This document shows, piece by piece, positions 1 to 5,750 of a stretch of DNA of 11,093 nucleotides. The translations under genes were made by a program, and so were the position numbers. This DNA is from an uncultured Collinsella sp. Its GTDB lineage: Bacteria > Actinomycetota > Coriobacteriia > Coriobacteriales > Coriobacteriaceae. The notes under the pieces are model-generated. The model ran no database searches, was not told the DNA's origin, and saw only the letters and a program-made list of their open reading frames with translations. The stretch covers positions 1 to 11,093 of the forward strand of contig UROA01000064.1 in assembly GCA_900549355.1 (NCBI GenBank), in the 5' to 3' direction. The number at the start of each line of letters is the position of its first letter. Position 1 is the first letter of the stretch.

Positions 1-372
1 CGGCGCTGTGGCGGGCCTACCTGCTCAAGGAGGGCCTGCGGGCGGTCTTCCGGGCGGGGCCGGGCGAGGCCGCCGACGAGCTGGACGGCTGGCTCGCGTG
101 GGCATGCCGCAGCCGGATACCCCGCTTCGTGGAGCTGTCCCGCAAGGTCCGCAGGAAGCGCCGGGGCATACTCAGGTCGATAGAGCTCGGCGTCTCCAAC
201 GCGAGGGTCGAGGCGGTGAACAACAAGATCAAGGTGGCCATCAGGCAGGGCTACGGCTTCCGCAACATCGACAACCTGATCGCCCTCGTGATGCTCAGGT
301 GCTCGGACTTGAAGCCGGCCCTGCCGGGGCGCGAGGCGTAGGGACTACCCACACGAACTCACGAAGGCTCCC
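1..372 (+). mobile_element. Right end of an ISL3-family insertion sequence
   Basis: The transposase stop is followed by about 30 non-coding bases (342-372), then by sequence belonging to a dispersed repeat (377-400) next to the regulator gene. Read inward from the right, 372-342 starts GGGAGCCTTCGTGAG, which would suit an ISL3 terminal inverted repeat. The left end is outside the window, so the inverted repeat and the target duplication cannot be checked and the boundary is approximate. Confidence 0.5.
3..341 (+). CDS. ISL3-family transposase, C-terminal fragment
   Basis: Open from the window edge in the frame starting at base 3, ending in TAG at 339-341, about 112 residues. It reads as the end of an ISL3-family DDE transposase: an ALWRAYLLKEGLR stretch, a helical DELDGWLAWACRSRIPRFVEL segment, then a SNARVEAVNNKIK motif whose Glu is the expected last acidic residue of the DDE triad, and an arginine-rich GYGFRNIDNLIALVMLR end followed by PALPGRE. 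These are typical of actinobacterial ISL3 transposases (family knowledge from memory). The N-terminal zinc-finger and HTH part lies outside the window, so whether the gene is intact cannot be judged. No start codon is assigned; the GTG at 129 is internal. Confidence 0.9.
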   Translation, partial: ALWRAYLLKEGLRAVFRAGPGEAADELDGWLAWACRSRIPRFVELSRKVRRKRRGILRSIELGVSNARVEAVNNKIKVAIRQGYGFRNIDNLIALVMLRCSDLKPALPGREA

Positions 373-376
373 ATTT

Positions 377-400
377 AGGGACAGGTTTATTTTGGCAGGT
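377..400 (-). repeat. Half copy of dispersed ACCTGCCAAAATAAACCTG repeat
   Basis: On the minus strand this reads ACCTGCCAAAATAAACCTG followed by TCCCT. The same core occurs at 7884-7902 (ACCAAAATAAACCTGACCC) and, more diverged, at 10018-10037. In the other two copies the core continues into a T-run and a GGCAGGT or GGTAGG arm that closes a hairpin. Here that second arm is missing and the sequence runs into the presumed IS end. The repeat starts at the stop codon (TAA, 402-400) of the GntR gene. Confidence 0.55.
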
Positions 401-1122
401 TAGCCGATGGGCTCGGTGTATTTGGCGCGGTCGGTGCGCTGGATGCGCTTGGAGACATGGAGCGGTCGGCCGTCGGTGTCGTAGACGTAGTCGGTGATCA
501 GGATCAGCGCCTGCCCGCGCTCAACGTTGAGCAAAAACGCCTCGTTTTGCGAGGCATAGCACACCTCAAAGGTCTTGTGCCCCTGTGCCGGCGCGCGATG
601 GAATTCTTGGCGCAGCGTCGCGTAGAGTGAACCGTTGATATCGCGATCGATGAGTGCTTCAAAGCTCGGTGGTAGATAGGTGGTCTCCAGGCACAGCGGC
701 GCATCGTCCAGGTAGCGCAGGCGGACAAGTTTGACGAGCTTGCTGCCCACGGCGGCATCAAAGAACTTAGCTATGCTGCCGCCCGCCTTGGTAAAGCCCG
801 AGTCCACCGTGCGCGTGGTGGGCTTCATGCCCTGGCCTTCGACCTGCTTGGTATAGCTCGAAAACACCAGGTTGTTCTCGTGGAGCGCGGGCGTGTCGGC
901 CACAAAGGCGCCACGCCCGCGCTCGGTGCGCACCAGGCCCTCATCAACGAGCACTTTAAGGGCATGGCGCACGGTGCTGCGCGACAGCCCCGATTCGTCC
1001 ATGAGCTCCATCTCGGACGGCAGTTTGTCTTCGCGTGCGTAGGTGCCGGCGGCGATGCGGTCACGCAGCATGCCTGCCAAGCGCTCGTATTGGGCCAGTT
1101 TCTTTTTAGACGAAGCATTCAT
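400..1122 (-). CDS. GntR-family (HutC subfamily) transcriptional regulator with UTRA domain
   Basis: 240 residues, normal length for the HutC subfamily. Residues about 12-78 form the winged helix-turn-helix: YERLAGMLRDRIAAGTY, LPSEMEL, then SRSTVRHALKVLVDEGL and the wing GRGAFV. Residues about 95-235 form a UTRA ligand-binding domain, with the usual LVKLVRLRYLDDAPLCLETTYLP strand pattern and a final YVYDTDGRPLHVSKRIQRTDRAKY. UTRA regulators usually bind a phosphorylated sugar or related metabolite and then leave DNA. The gene is divergent from the SIS deglycase at 1328, and the shared 205-bp gap holds repeated TGTATG-type sites, so it most likely represses itself and that deglycase. The effector is not visible; a glycated amine phosphate is an inference. 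Ribosome binding is weak (AGGTTG about 8 nt before the ATG). Confidence 0.9.
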   Translation of the reverse strand: MNASSKKKLAQYERLAGMLRDRIAAGTYAREDKLPSEMELMDESGLSRSTVRHALKVLVDEGLVRTERGRGAFVADTPALHENNLVFSSYTKQVEGQGMKPTTRTVDSGFTKAGGSIAKFFDAAVGSKLVKLVRLRYLDDAPLCLETTYLPPSFEALIDRDINGSLYATLRQEFHRAPAQGHKTFEVCYASQNEAFLLNVERGQALILITDYVYDTDGRPLHVSKRIQRTDRAKYTEPIG

Positions 1123-1132
1123 GCGATCAACC

Positions 1133-1150
1133 TGTATCTAACTTGTATGC
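1133..1150 (+). promoter_or_regulatory. Candidate operator, copy 1 (TGTATCTAACTTGTATGC)
   Basis: This 18-bp site differs at one base from 1272-1289 (TGTATGTAACTTGTATGC). It lies 11 bp from the regulator's start codon. Each copy has two direct TGTAT half-sites 11 bp apart, about one helical turn. TGTAT-containing sites are known for several HutC-type regulators; that the adjacent GntR binds here is inference. Confidence 0.5.
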
Positions 1151-1162
1151 GAGTCTAATCAA

Positions 1163-1180
1163 GCATGTATTCAATACAAC
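1163..1180. promoter_or_regulatory. Palindromic candidate operator (TGTATTcAATACA)
   Basis: 1166-1178 reads TGTATT-C-AATACA, a perfect 6-1-6 inverted repeat built from the same TGTAT half-site as the flanking direct repeats. A single reverse half-site GCATACAA sits at 1243-1250. The set of four sites across the divergent promoter region suggests cooperative repression of both genes. Confidence 0.45.
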
Positions 1181-1187
1181 AACAAAA

Positions 1188-1223
1188 CTGCTGGTAACGA
1201 GAAGTCGAAAACCTTACCAGCAG
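1188..1223. other. Inverted repeat between divergent GntR and SIS genes
   Basis: CTGCTGGTAA (1188-1197) and TTACCAGCAG (1214-1223) form a perfect 10-bp stem with a 16-nt loop. On the minus strand the stem is followed by TTTTGTTGTTG, so in a leftward leader transcript it could act as a weak terminator or attenuator ahead of the GntR gene. It could also be a DNA-level site for another regulator. No function can be assigned. Confidence 0.4.
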
Positions 1224-1271
1224 AATTTCTAAGTCAAATATAGCATACAACTAGTCGACATAACCAAAACA

Positions 1272-1289
1272 TGTATGTAACTTGTATGC
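1272..1289 (+). promoter_or_regulatory. Candidate operator, copy 2 (TGTATGTAACTTGTATGC)
   Basis: Near-identical (17 of 18) to 1133-1150 and in the same orientation, 38 bp before the start of the SIS deglycase gene. Its position near the likely transcription start of that gene fits repression by the divergent GntR protein. Confidence 0.5.
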
Positions 1290-1327
1290 CATCGAGAGCA
1301 TCAAACGAGAAGAAAGGCTGATGCACG

Positions 1328-2320
1328 ATGACTACTCAGGAACAGGTTAAGGATGTCGTCTCCCAGGTTTTGGCTGACAAGGCAGACAAGGGCGGCATCA
1401 AGCGCGTCGTGTGGATTGGCGCCGGCGGATCCAACGGCGGCAACTATCCTGCCCAGTACTTTATGGAGCACGAGGCCACGCAGGTCGTGAGCTCCAGCTA
1501 CACCAGCAACGAGTTCGTGCACGCAACCCCCGCCTACGTTAACGAGAACACCCTGGCCGTCGTCGTGTCCATGCGCGGCACCAAGGAGACCATCGTCGCC
1601 GCCCAGGTCGCCAAGGACCACGGCGCCAGCACCATCGCCATCTATGTTGACGAGTCCGGCCTCACCGAGGTCTGCGACTACAAGATCCAGTACGACAGCT
1701 TGGCCGTCGACGAGTCCTGCATGGGTCGTACCAACTCCGCCGTCGTGACCATGATCGCCATGGAGCTCACGCAGCAGACCGAGGGCTATGCCGAGTACGA
1801 GACCGCTATGGCTGCGTTCGACTTGGTTGACCCCATCTATCGTAAGGCCGTCGAGTACACCCGTCCGCTCGCTGCCAAGTGGGCCGAGCAGAACGCCGAC
1901 AAGCCCTGCATCAACGTGATGGCTCAGGGTCCGCTCTTTGGTGCCGCCTACGTCTTTAGCATCTGCAACGTGCAGGAGATGCTGCAGATCGACTCTTGCA
2001 CCATCAACACCTGCGACTTCTTCCATGGTCCCTTCGAGATCCTGGACAAGCGCACCTCGCTGTTCCAGCTCATCAGCGTCGGCCGCAGCCGCTGCAACGA
2101 CGAGCGCGGCATCCGCTTCGTCAACCAGTACGGTGGCGAGCGCGTCTATCAGCTCGACGCCAAGGAGCTCGGCCTCAACGACATTAAGGACAGCGTGAGC
2201 GAGTACTTCAACCACCTGATCTTTGCCCCGATCCTCAACAACGTGTACATGCGCGCGCTCTCTGCCGTCACCCACAAGGACTACATGACGCGCCGCTACA
2301 TGTGGAAGCTGGATTATTAG
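1328..2320 (+). CDS. SIS-domain deglycase, fructoselysine-6-phosphate deglycase-like (paralogue 1)
   Basis: 330 residues, about the length of FrlB/GfrE/GfrF-type proteins. The ATG at 1328 follows AGAAAGG (1311-1317); an ATG at 1321 is out of frame. Two SIS domains are visible. The first has GAGGSNG (31-37) and SMRGTKET (81-88) as the sugar-phosphate loop. The second, from about residue 190, has the family motif HGPFE (233-237), and the chain ends in RRYMWKLDY, shared almost exactly with the second SIS protein here and, as I recall, with Bacillus subtilis FrlB (YurP). Such enzymes split a fructosamine 6-phosphate into glucose 6-phosphate and an amine. Residue 230 before the HGPFE motif is Asp (CDFFHGPFE), where paralogue 2 has Glu (GEYFHGPFE), and the phosphate loop also differs, so substrate or rate may differ. 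It has its own divergent GntR regulator. The substrate is uncertain. Confidence 0.82.
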   Translation: MTTQEQVKDVVSQVLADKADKGGIKRVVWIGAGGSNGGNYPAQYFMEHEATQVVSSSYTSNEFVHATPAYVNENTLAVVVSMRGTKETIVAAQVAKDHGASTIAIYVDESGLTEVCDYKIQYDSLAVDESCMGRTNSAVVTMIAMELTQQTEGYAEYETAMAAFDLVDPIYRKAVEYTRPLAAKWAEQNADKPCINVMAQGPLFGAAYVFSICNVQEMLQIDSCTINTCDFFHGPFEILDKRTSLFQLISVGRSRCNDERGIRFVNQYGGERVYQLDAKELGLNDIKDSVSEYFNHLIFAPILNNVYMRALSAVTHKDYMTRRYMWKLDY

Positions 2321-2459
2321 TTACGGCGTTTTACCAAACGCCGCAACGGCTCGACGCTGCAAACCCACCTGAGCGGCAATCTGCCTTTCAGCTTCAGCGG
2401 CATGACCAGAAGGTCAATGCCGCTTCGCTTCAAGGCACCTTGCTCGCTCAGGTGGGTTT
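2320..2459 (+). repeat. Composite hairpin element, copy A
   Basis: It begins at the last base of the deglycase stop codon. Hairpin 1: CGGCGTTT (2324-2331) with AAACGCCG (2336-2343), loop TACC, extended by GTT/AAC. Linker: CGGCTCGACGCTGC (2347-2360). Long stem: AAACCCACCTGAGCG (2361-2375) with a perfect complement at 2445-2459, continued by GCAA (2376-2379) with TTGC (2440-2443). Inside are GCCTT (2383-2387) with AAGGC (2432-2436), and AGCGGCA/TGACC (2396-2407) with GGTCA/TGCCGCT (2412-2424), loop AGAA. The right arm runs into TTTT (2457-2460) then CGCT, so it could end transcription of the deglycase gene. The second copy at 10866-11050 keeps the linkers but changes the stems in matching pairs. 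I do not recognise the family. Confidence 0.75.
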
Positions 2460-2501
2460 TCGCTGGCGTTGCCAAAGCATCGGTGTCGCCTTGGCCCAGA
2501 T

Positions 2502-2605
2502 GCGGCACTTGGAGACGTTCGGCACTTGGGGACAGTCCTAGTCATTGGGGACAGGTTACTTTACACCAAGTTGGCGCATATGAACCTGACCCCTTTGCAC
2601 CAATG
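2502..2605. repeat. REP-like cluster with GGGGACAG motifs
   Basis: Three related motifs lie in a row: GGCACTTGGAGACGTTC (2504-2520), GGCACTTGGGGACAGTCC (2521-2538) and CATTGGGGACAGGTT (2543-2557). The last is part of an inverted pair: GGGGACAGGTT (2547-2557) with AACCTGACCCC (2583-2593, one mismatch), and outer CATTGG (2543-2548) with CCAATG (2600-2605). This looks like decayed dispersed palindromic repeats of the kind often linked to REP-associated transposases (inference). No convincing gene lies between 2321 and 2681; the rest of that gap holds copy A of the hairpin element. Confidence 0.5.
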
Positions 2606-2649
2606 GGTTGTAGCGGTAGAGCAGATTTTTCCGCTCGCCGATTTGTGTC

Positions 2650-2680
2650 TTGAAAAATGTATATAACGACTATAACGTAG
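2650..2680 (+). promoter_or_regulatory. Candidate promoter and operator of the EamA gene
   Basis: TTGAAA (2650-2655) and TATAAC (2671-2676) could serve as -35 and -10, though the spacing is short (15). The -10 overlaps two direct TATAACG repeats (2662-2668 and 2671-2677). Their reverse complement, CGTTATA, recurs upstream of the PTS operon (ACGTTATA, 3947-3954) and of the second GntR gene (ACGTTATATACGT, 10091-10103), which suggests one shared regulator. Confidence 0.42.
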
Positions 2681-2717
2681 TGTGAAACATATTGGAAACA
2701 ATACCGAGGAGGCTGCG

Positions 2718-3800
2718 TTGAAGAAAAGCAATCTGGGCTATGTGCTGGTGCTGGTCGCCGCGCTTATGTGGGGCAGCATCGGAATCTTTGTAAACGGCAT
2801 CTCGGCCATGGGCGTTTCGTCCCAGAGCATGGCTGCCTTTCGCCTGTTGGTCGGAGCGCTTATCTTGGCGCCGGTCCTGATGTTTATGGGCTGCCGTCCG
2901 GGTGAGGGGTCTACCGTGGCTCAGGGTCCGCTGGCACTGTTCAAGGCAAGCCCTAAAGAGCTTGTTCCCTGCGCGCTTGTCGGTATCGTCGGTCTGGCCG
3001 CCGCCAACACCTGCTATTACGAGTGCATGGGCGAGGTGGGCATGTCCACGGCCTCGGTGCTGCTCTATACCTCACCGGTGTTTGGCGTCGTGCTCGGCCG
3101 CGTGCTTTATCGCGAGGACGTGACCCCCAACAAGCTCGTTGCCATCGCTTTTAACATAGGTGGCTGTGTACTTGCAGTGACCAATGGCGACCTTTCCGGT
3201 TTCCATTTTTCGGTTTGGGGCGTCACGTCGGGCGTGATTGCAGGCTTTTGTGGGGCGTCGCTCGCGGTGTTTAGCCGGATAGCAACCAAGACGGTCCACC
3301 CGCTGGCCGTTACGTTTTGGGGTCTTGTTTTTGGCGGTGCGGTTATGGCAGCTATCGCGGCTCCGTGGCCGGATGTCGCCGCGGCAATGTCGCCACAGCT
3401 GCTGCTGCTGTTCCTTGGCTTTGGACTCATCCCCACAGCCGTAGCTTACATCTTATATATGCAAGGTCTGTCCATGGGGCTCGAGACATCGAAAGTTCCC
3501 GTCGTAATGTCTTTCGAGACGGTCGTCACCGTACTGGTGGGCATTGGTGTCTATGCCGAGTCCGCCGGCGCGATCAAGGTTCTGGGCATTGTGCTGGTGC
3601 TCGCGTCCATCCTGATTATGAACACCGACTTCTCCAAGCTGCGCAACAGTGTGTTTGTCGGTCATGTCGCTGAGAGCATGACCTTTAAGCCCAACGCGTG
3701 GTGGACGGAGAAATCGCAGGACATGGATCTGTTTAAGGAGCGCACCGGCATCGCGCTGGAGCCCACCGTGCAGGAAAGCCCCTGGTACTTCGTGCGATAG
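2718..3800 (+). CDS. EamA-family (drug/metabolite superfamily) transporter
   Basis: Translated from TTG at 2718, because GAGGAGG (2706-2712) sits 5 nt before it; an in-frame GTG at 2682 would add 12 residues but has no such site and lies on the promoter. The product is 360 residues with about ten hydrophobic helices in two EamA repeats. The first starts YVLVLVAALMWGSIGIF and contains the MSTASVLLYTSPVFGVVLGRVLYRE signature in its second half; the second contains GLIPTAVAYILYMQGL and VVMSFETVVTVLVG. After the last helix, about residue 300, is an unusual hydrophilic tail of about 60 residues ending WWTEKSQDMDLFKERTG...SPWYFVR. Members export amino acids or carry other metabolites. Its place between the two parts of a deglycase/PTS locus and its shared upstream motif make export of the released amine or lysine attractive, but this is inference. 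Confidence 0.85.
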   Translation: MKKSNLGYVLVLVAALMWGSIGIFVNGISAMGVSSQSMAAFRLLVGALILAPVLMFMGCRPGEGSTVAQGPLALFKASPKELVPCALVGIVGLAAANTCYYECMGEVGMSTASVLLYTSPVFGVVLGRVLYREDVTPNKLVAIAFNIGGCVLAVTNGDLSGFHFSVWGVTSGVIAGFCGASLAVFSRIATKTVHPLAVTFWGLVFGGAVMAAIAAPWPDVAAAMSPQLLLLFLGFGLIPTAVAYILYMQGLSMGLETSKVPVVMSFETVVTVLVGIGVYAESAGAIKVLGIVLVLASILIMNTDFSKLRNSVFVGHVAESMTFKPNAWWTEKSQDMDLFKERTGIALEPTVQESPWYFVR

Positions 3801-3884
3801 AGGATTGCGCGCAGGGTCTGACCTGGGGTTATCCAGCTAGCGCCGGCCTACCCAGCCAAACGTTTCGAGTACGTTAAACCCGTC

Positions 3885-3912
3885 AACGGTCGATTTTCAC
3901 CCGCGAACGGTC
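3885..3912 (+). promoter_or_regulatory. Paired AACGGTC repeats upstream of the PTS operon
   Basis: AACGGTC occurs at 3885-3891 and again at 3906-3912, 21 bp apart, two helical turns. This would place two protein molecules on the same face of the DNA upstream of the PTS promoter. An activator is possible; none can be named. Confidence 0.3.
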
Positions 3913-3938
3913 TTTATACTAATTAGCAATATAAGCAA

Positions 3939-3966
3939 TGTATAAGACGTTATAATGACCATAACG
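3939..3966 (+). promoter_or_regulatory. PTS operon promoter region with ACGTTATA operator
   Basis: Contains an exact TATAAT (3951-3956), though no good -35 lies at the usual distance; TATACT (3915-3920) is another -10 candidate. CGTTAT (3948-3953) and ATAACG (3961-3966) form an inverted repeat with a 7-bp spacer. The AGACGTTATA string (3945-3954) is repeated exactly at 10089-10098 upstream of the second GntR gene. Binding by that GntR protein would block the start of transcription. Confidence 0.5.
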
Positions 3967-3982
3967 AAAAGGAGGAGGCAAG

Positions 3983-4906
3983 ATGAATCAGATCATTCTC
4001 GCATCTCATGGCGGCCTGGCCGCAGGCGCCAAAGACACGCTCGAGATGGTTCTCGGCGACGTGTCGAACGTCCACGTCGTGTCGCTTGCTCGTGACGACA
4101 AGGAGCCCATCACCAATAAGGTTGAGGCTATGATCGCCACGTTCAACGCGGACGACACCGTCTATGTGCTGACCGATATGCTCGGCAGCTCGGTCAACAA
4201 CAACATGGTCGAGCTTTCCAAGAACGGCACGAAGTTCACGGTTGTCAGCGGTTTCAACATCCCGTTGGCACTGACGCTCGCTATGAGCCCCGTCCCCGTC
4301 AAGGGTGCCGAGCTCGCGGCCCTCATCAACGAGGCCCGCACCGGTCTGACTAACCCCAATGCACCGGTCGAGGTCGCCGCGGCTCCCGCCAAGAAGGCCA
4401 AGGCGTCCCGTCACAGCTCCGGTCCCGCCAAGATCGTCCTCGCACGTCTTGACTACCGTCTGCTGCACGGCCAGGTCGTCTTTACCTGGACCACCAAGGT
4501 TCAGGCCGAGCGCATCATCGTCGTCGACAACGCTGCCGCCAACGATGACATCAAGAAGGGCGCTCTTAAGCTGGCCAAGCCCCAGGGCGTGCGTCTGAAC
4601 GTCTTCACCGTCGAGCGTGCCCTCGCCAAGATGGACAAGCTCAACACCCTCGGCGAGCGCGTCATGTTCGTCTTTGGCAACACTGCCGAGATGCTGCAGT
4701 TCTGCCAGGGCTACAAGCTCGACGCCATCAACCTGGGCGCCACCGCCAACCACGACGGTGCCGATCAGGTCGGCGGCAAGGACAGCTCCGTCTTCCTCGA
4801 CGCCAACCAGAAGGCCGACGTCAACCAGCTGCTCGGCATGGGCATCAAGCTCTATGTCCAGCAGACCCCTACGTATCAGAGCGTCGACATCGACGCCAAG
4901 CTGTAA
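3983..4906 (+). CDS. PTS mannose-family (Man) EIIAB fusion
   Basis: 307 residues, start ATG preceded by AAGGAGGAGG (3969-3978). The IIA domain covers about 1-125: QIILASHGGLAAGAKDTL with phospho-accepting His9, then TVYVLTDMLGSSVNNN and SGFNIPLAL. A linker of about 25 residues rich in Ala, Pro and Lys (about 128-148) joins the IIB domain, which starts at AKIVLARLDYRLLHGQVVFTW with the phospho-accepting His162 and continues to the end (DAINLGATANHDG, KLYVQQTPTY). Phosphate passes from HPr to His9, then His162, then the sugar entering through IIC/IID. Fused IIAB chains are common in this family (as in E. coli ManX). First gene of the IIAB-IIC-IID set. Substrate is inferred from the neighbouring deglycases to be a fructosamine type compound; mannose or hexosamine uptake cannot be excluded from this protein alone. 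Confidence 0.93.
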   Translation: MNQIILASHGGLAAGAKDTLEMVLGDVSNVHVVSLARDDKEPITNKVEAMIATFNADDTVYVLTDMLGSSVNNNMVELSKNGTKFTVVSGFNIPLALTLAMSPVPVKGAELAALINEARTGLTNPNAPVEVAAAPAKKAKASRHSSGPAKIVLARLDYRLLHGQVVFTWTTKVQAERIIVVDNAAANDDIKKGALKLAKPQGVRLNVFTVERALAKMDKLNTLGERVMFVFGNTAEMLQFCQGYKLDAINLGATANHDGADQVGGKDSSVFLDANQKADVNQLLGMGIKLYVQQTPTYQSVDIDAKL

Positions 4907-4911
4907 TCAAC

Positions 4912-4925
4912 CAGGCTTTTGCCTG
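4912..4925 (+). other. Small intercistronic hairpin between IIAB and IIC
   Basis: CAGGC-TTTT-GCCTG forms a 5-bp stem with a T4 loop in the 36-nt gap, just before the IIC ribosome binding site (AAAGGAG, 4930-4936). It may affect mRNA processing or the relative amount of IIC; too short to be more certain. Confidence 0.3.
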
Positions 4926-4942
4926 ACTGAAAGGAGAAGGGT

Positions 4943-5737
4943 ATGAATACGTTCATCAGTGCGGTGCTCGTCGGCCTCGTCGGCGTGTTCTGCATGTGGG
5001 ACTCCCGCCTGCTCGGTCGTCTTAACTTCGAGCAGCCCCTCGTTGGCGCTACGCTCGTCGGTCTGCTGCTGGGCGATGTGCCCACCGGCCTTGCCGTCGG
5101 TGCCGCCGTCGAGCTCGTGTCCATGGGCCTGGTGCAGGTCGGCGCCGCCGTTCCGCCCGATATGGTCCTGGGCGGCATCGTGGCCGCTGCCTTTGCGTGC
5201 CTGACCGATGCTTCCGCCGAGACCGCCATGACGATCGCCATCCCGGTCGCCGTCCTGGGTCAGCTCCTCGGCATCGTGTTCCGTTCCATCATCGCCGCCC
5301 TCACCCATGTGGCAGATAGCGCGATCGATAACGGAAAGTTCAAGACCGCTTACCGTATGCACATCTGCGCCGGCTCTGGTCTGTACGCCGTCATGTACTT
5401 CCTGCCGATCTTCCTCGCCGTCTTTGTTGGCACCGACCTGGTTCAGGCCATCGTCAACATGGTTCCCGAGTGGCTGTCCACTGGTCTTAACGTTTCGACC
5501 AAGATCATGACCGCCTACGGCTTGGCCCTGCTGCTCACCATGATGATCAAGAAGGGCATGACTCCGTTCCTGTTCATCGGTTTCCTGCTCGCCGCTTACC
5601 TCAACCTGTCCGTCATCGCGGTCGCTCTGATCGGTGTGTGCCTGGCTGTCGTCTTCATGGGCTTCAAGTTCAACGGTTCCCATGCAGCCGCCGGTGTCGA
5701 TTCCGACTACGATCCGCTCGAAGACGACGAAGACTAA
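4943..5737 (+). CDS. PTS mannose/sorbose-family EIIC (membrane channel subunit)
   Basis: 264 residues, start ATG after AAAGGAG. This is the PTS_EIIC (EII-Sor) family: the first helix FISAVLVGLVGVFCMW, then the signature LGDVPTGLAVGAAVELVSMGLVQVGAAVPPD, followed by further helices to about residue 240. The last about 20 residues are acidic (DSDYDPLEDDED) and cytoplasmic. With IID it forms the membrane complex through which the sugar enters while being phosphorylated by IIB. It is 36 nt after IIAB and 13 nt before IID, clearly one operon. Confidence 0.95.
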   Translation: MNTFISAVLVGLVGVFCMWDSRLLGRLNFEQPLVGATLVGLLLGDVPTGLAVGAAVELVSMGLVQVGAAVPPDMVLGGIVAAAFACLTDASAETAMTIAIPVAVLGQLLGIVFRSIIAALTHVADSAIDNGKFKTAYRMHICAGSGLYAVMYFLPIFLAVFVGTDLVQAIVNMVPEWLSTGLNVSTKIMTAYGLALLLTMMIKKGMTPFLFIGFLLAAYLNLSVIAVALIGVCLAVVFMGFKFNGSHAAAGVDSDYDPLEDDED

Positions 5738-5750
5738 GGAGGAACACACT

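Noticed and set aside
1301..2275. Long open frame on the minus strand opposite deglycase 1 (and similar ones at 3950-4753, 4907-5821, 6658-7725 minus)
   Set aside because: They mirror real genes in GC-rich DNA. Their products are Gly/Val/Asp/His-rich with no family features, and the plus-strand genes have clear motifs and ribosome binding sites.
2302..2666. Several overlapping open frames of 63-83 codons downstream of deglycase 1
   Set aside because: They run through the hairpin element and the GGGGACAG repeats, lack good ribosome binding sites, and give protein sequences that only reflect repeat DNA.
5634..5750. N-terminal extension of IID by 39 codons
   Set aside because: It lies inside the IIC gene; the ATG at 5751 has a strong AAGGAGG before it and starts a normal EIID sequence.
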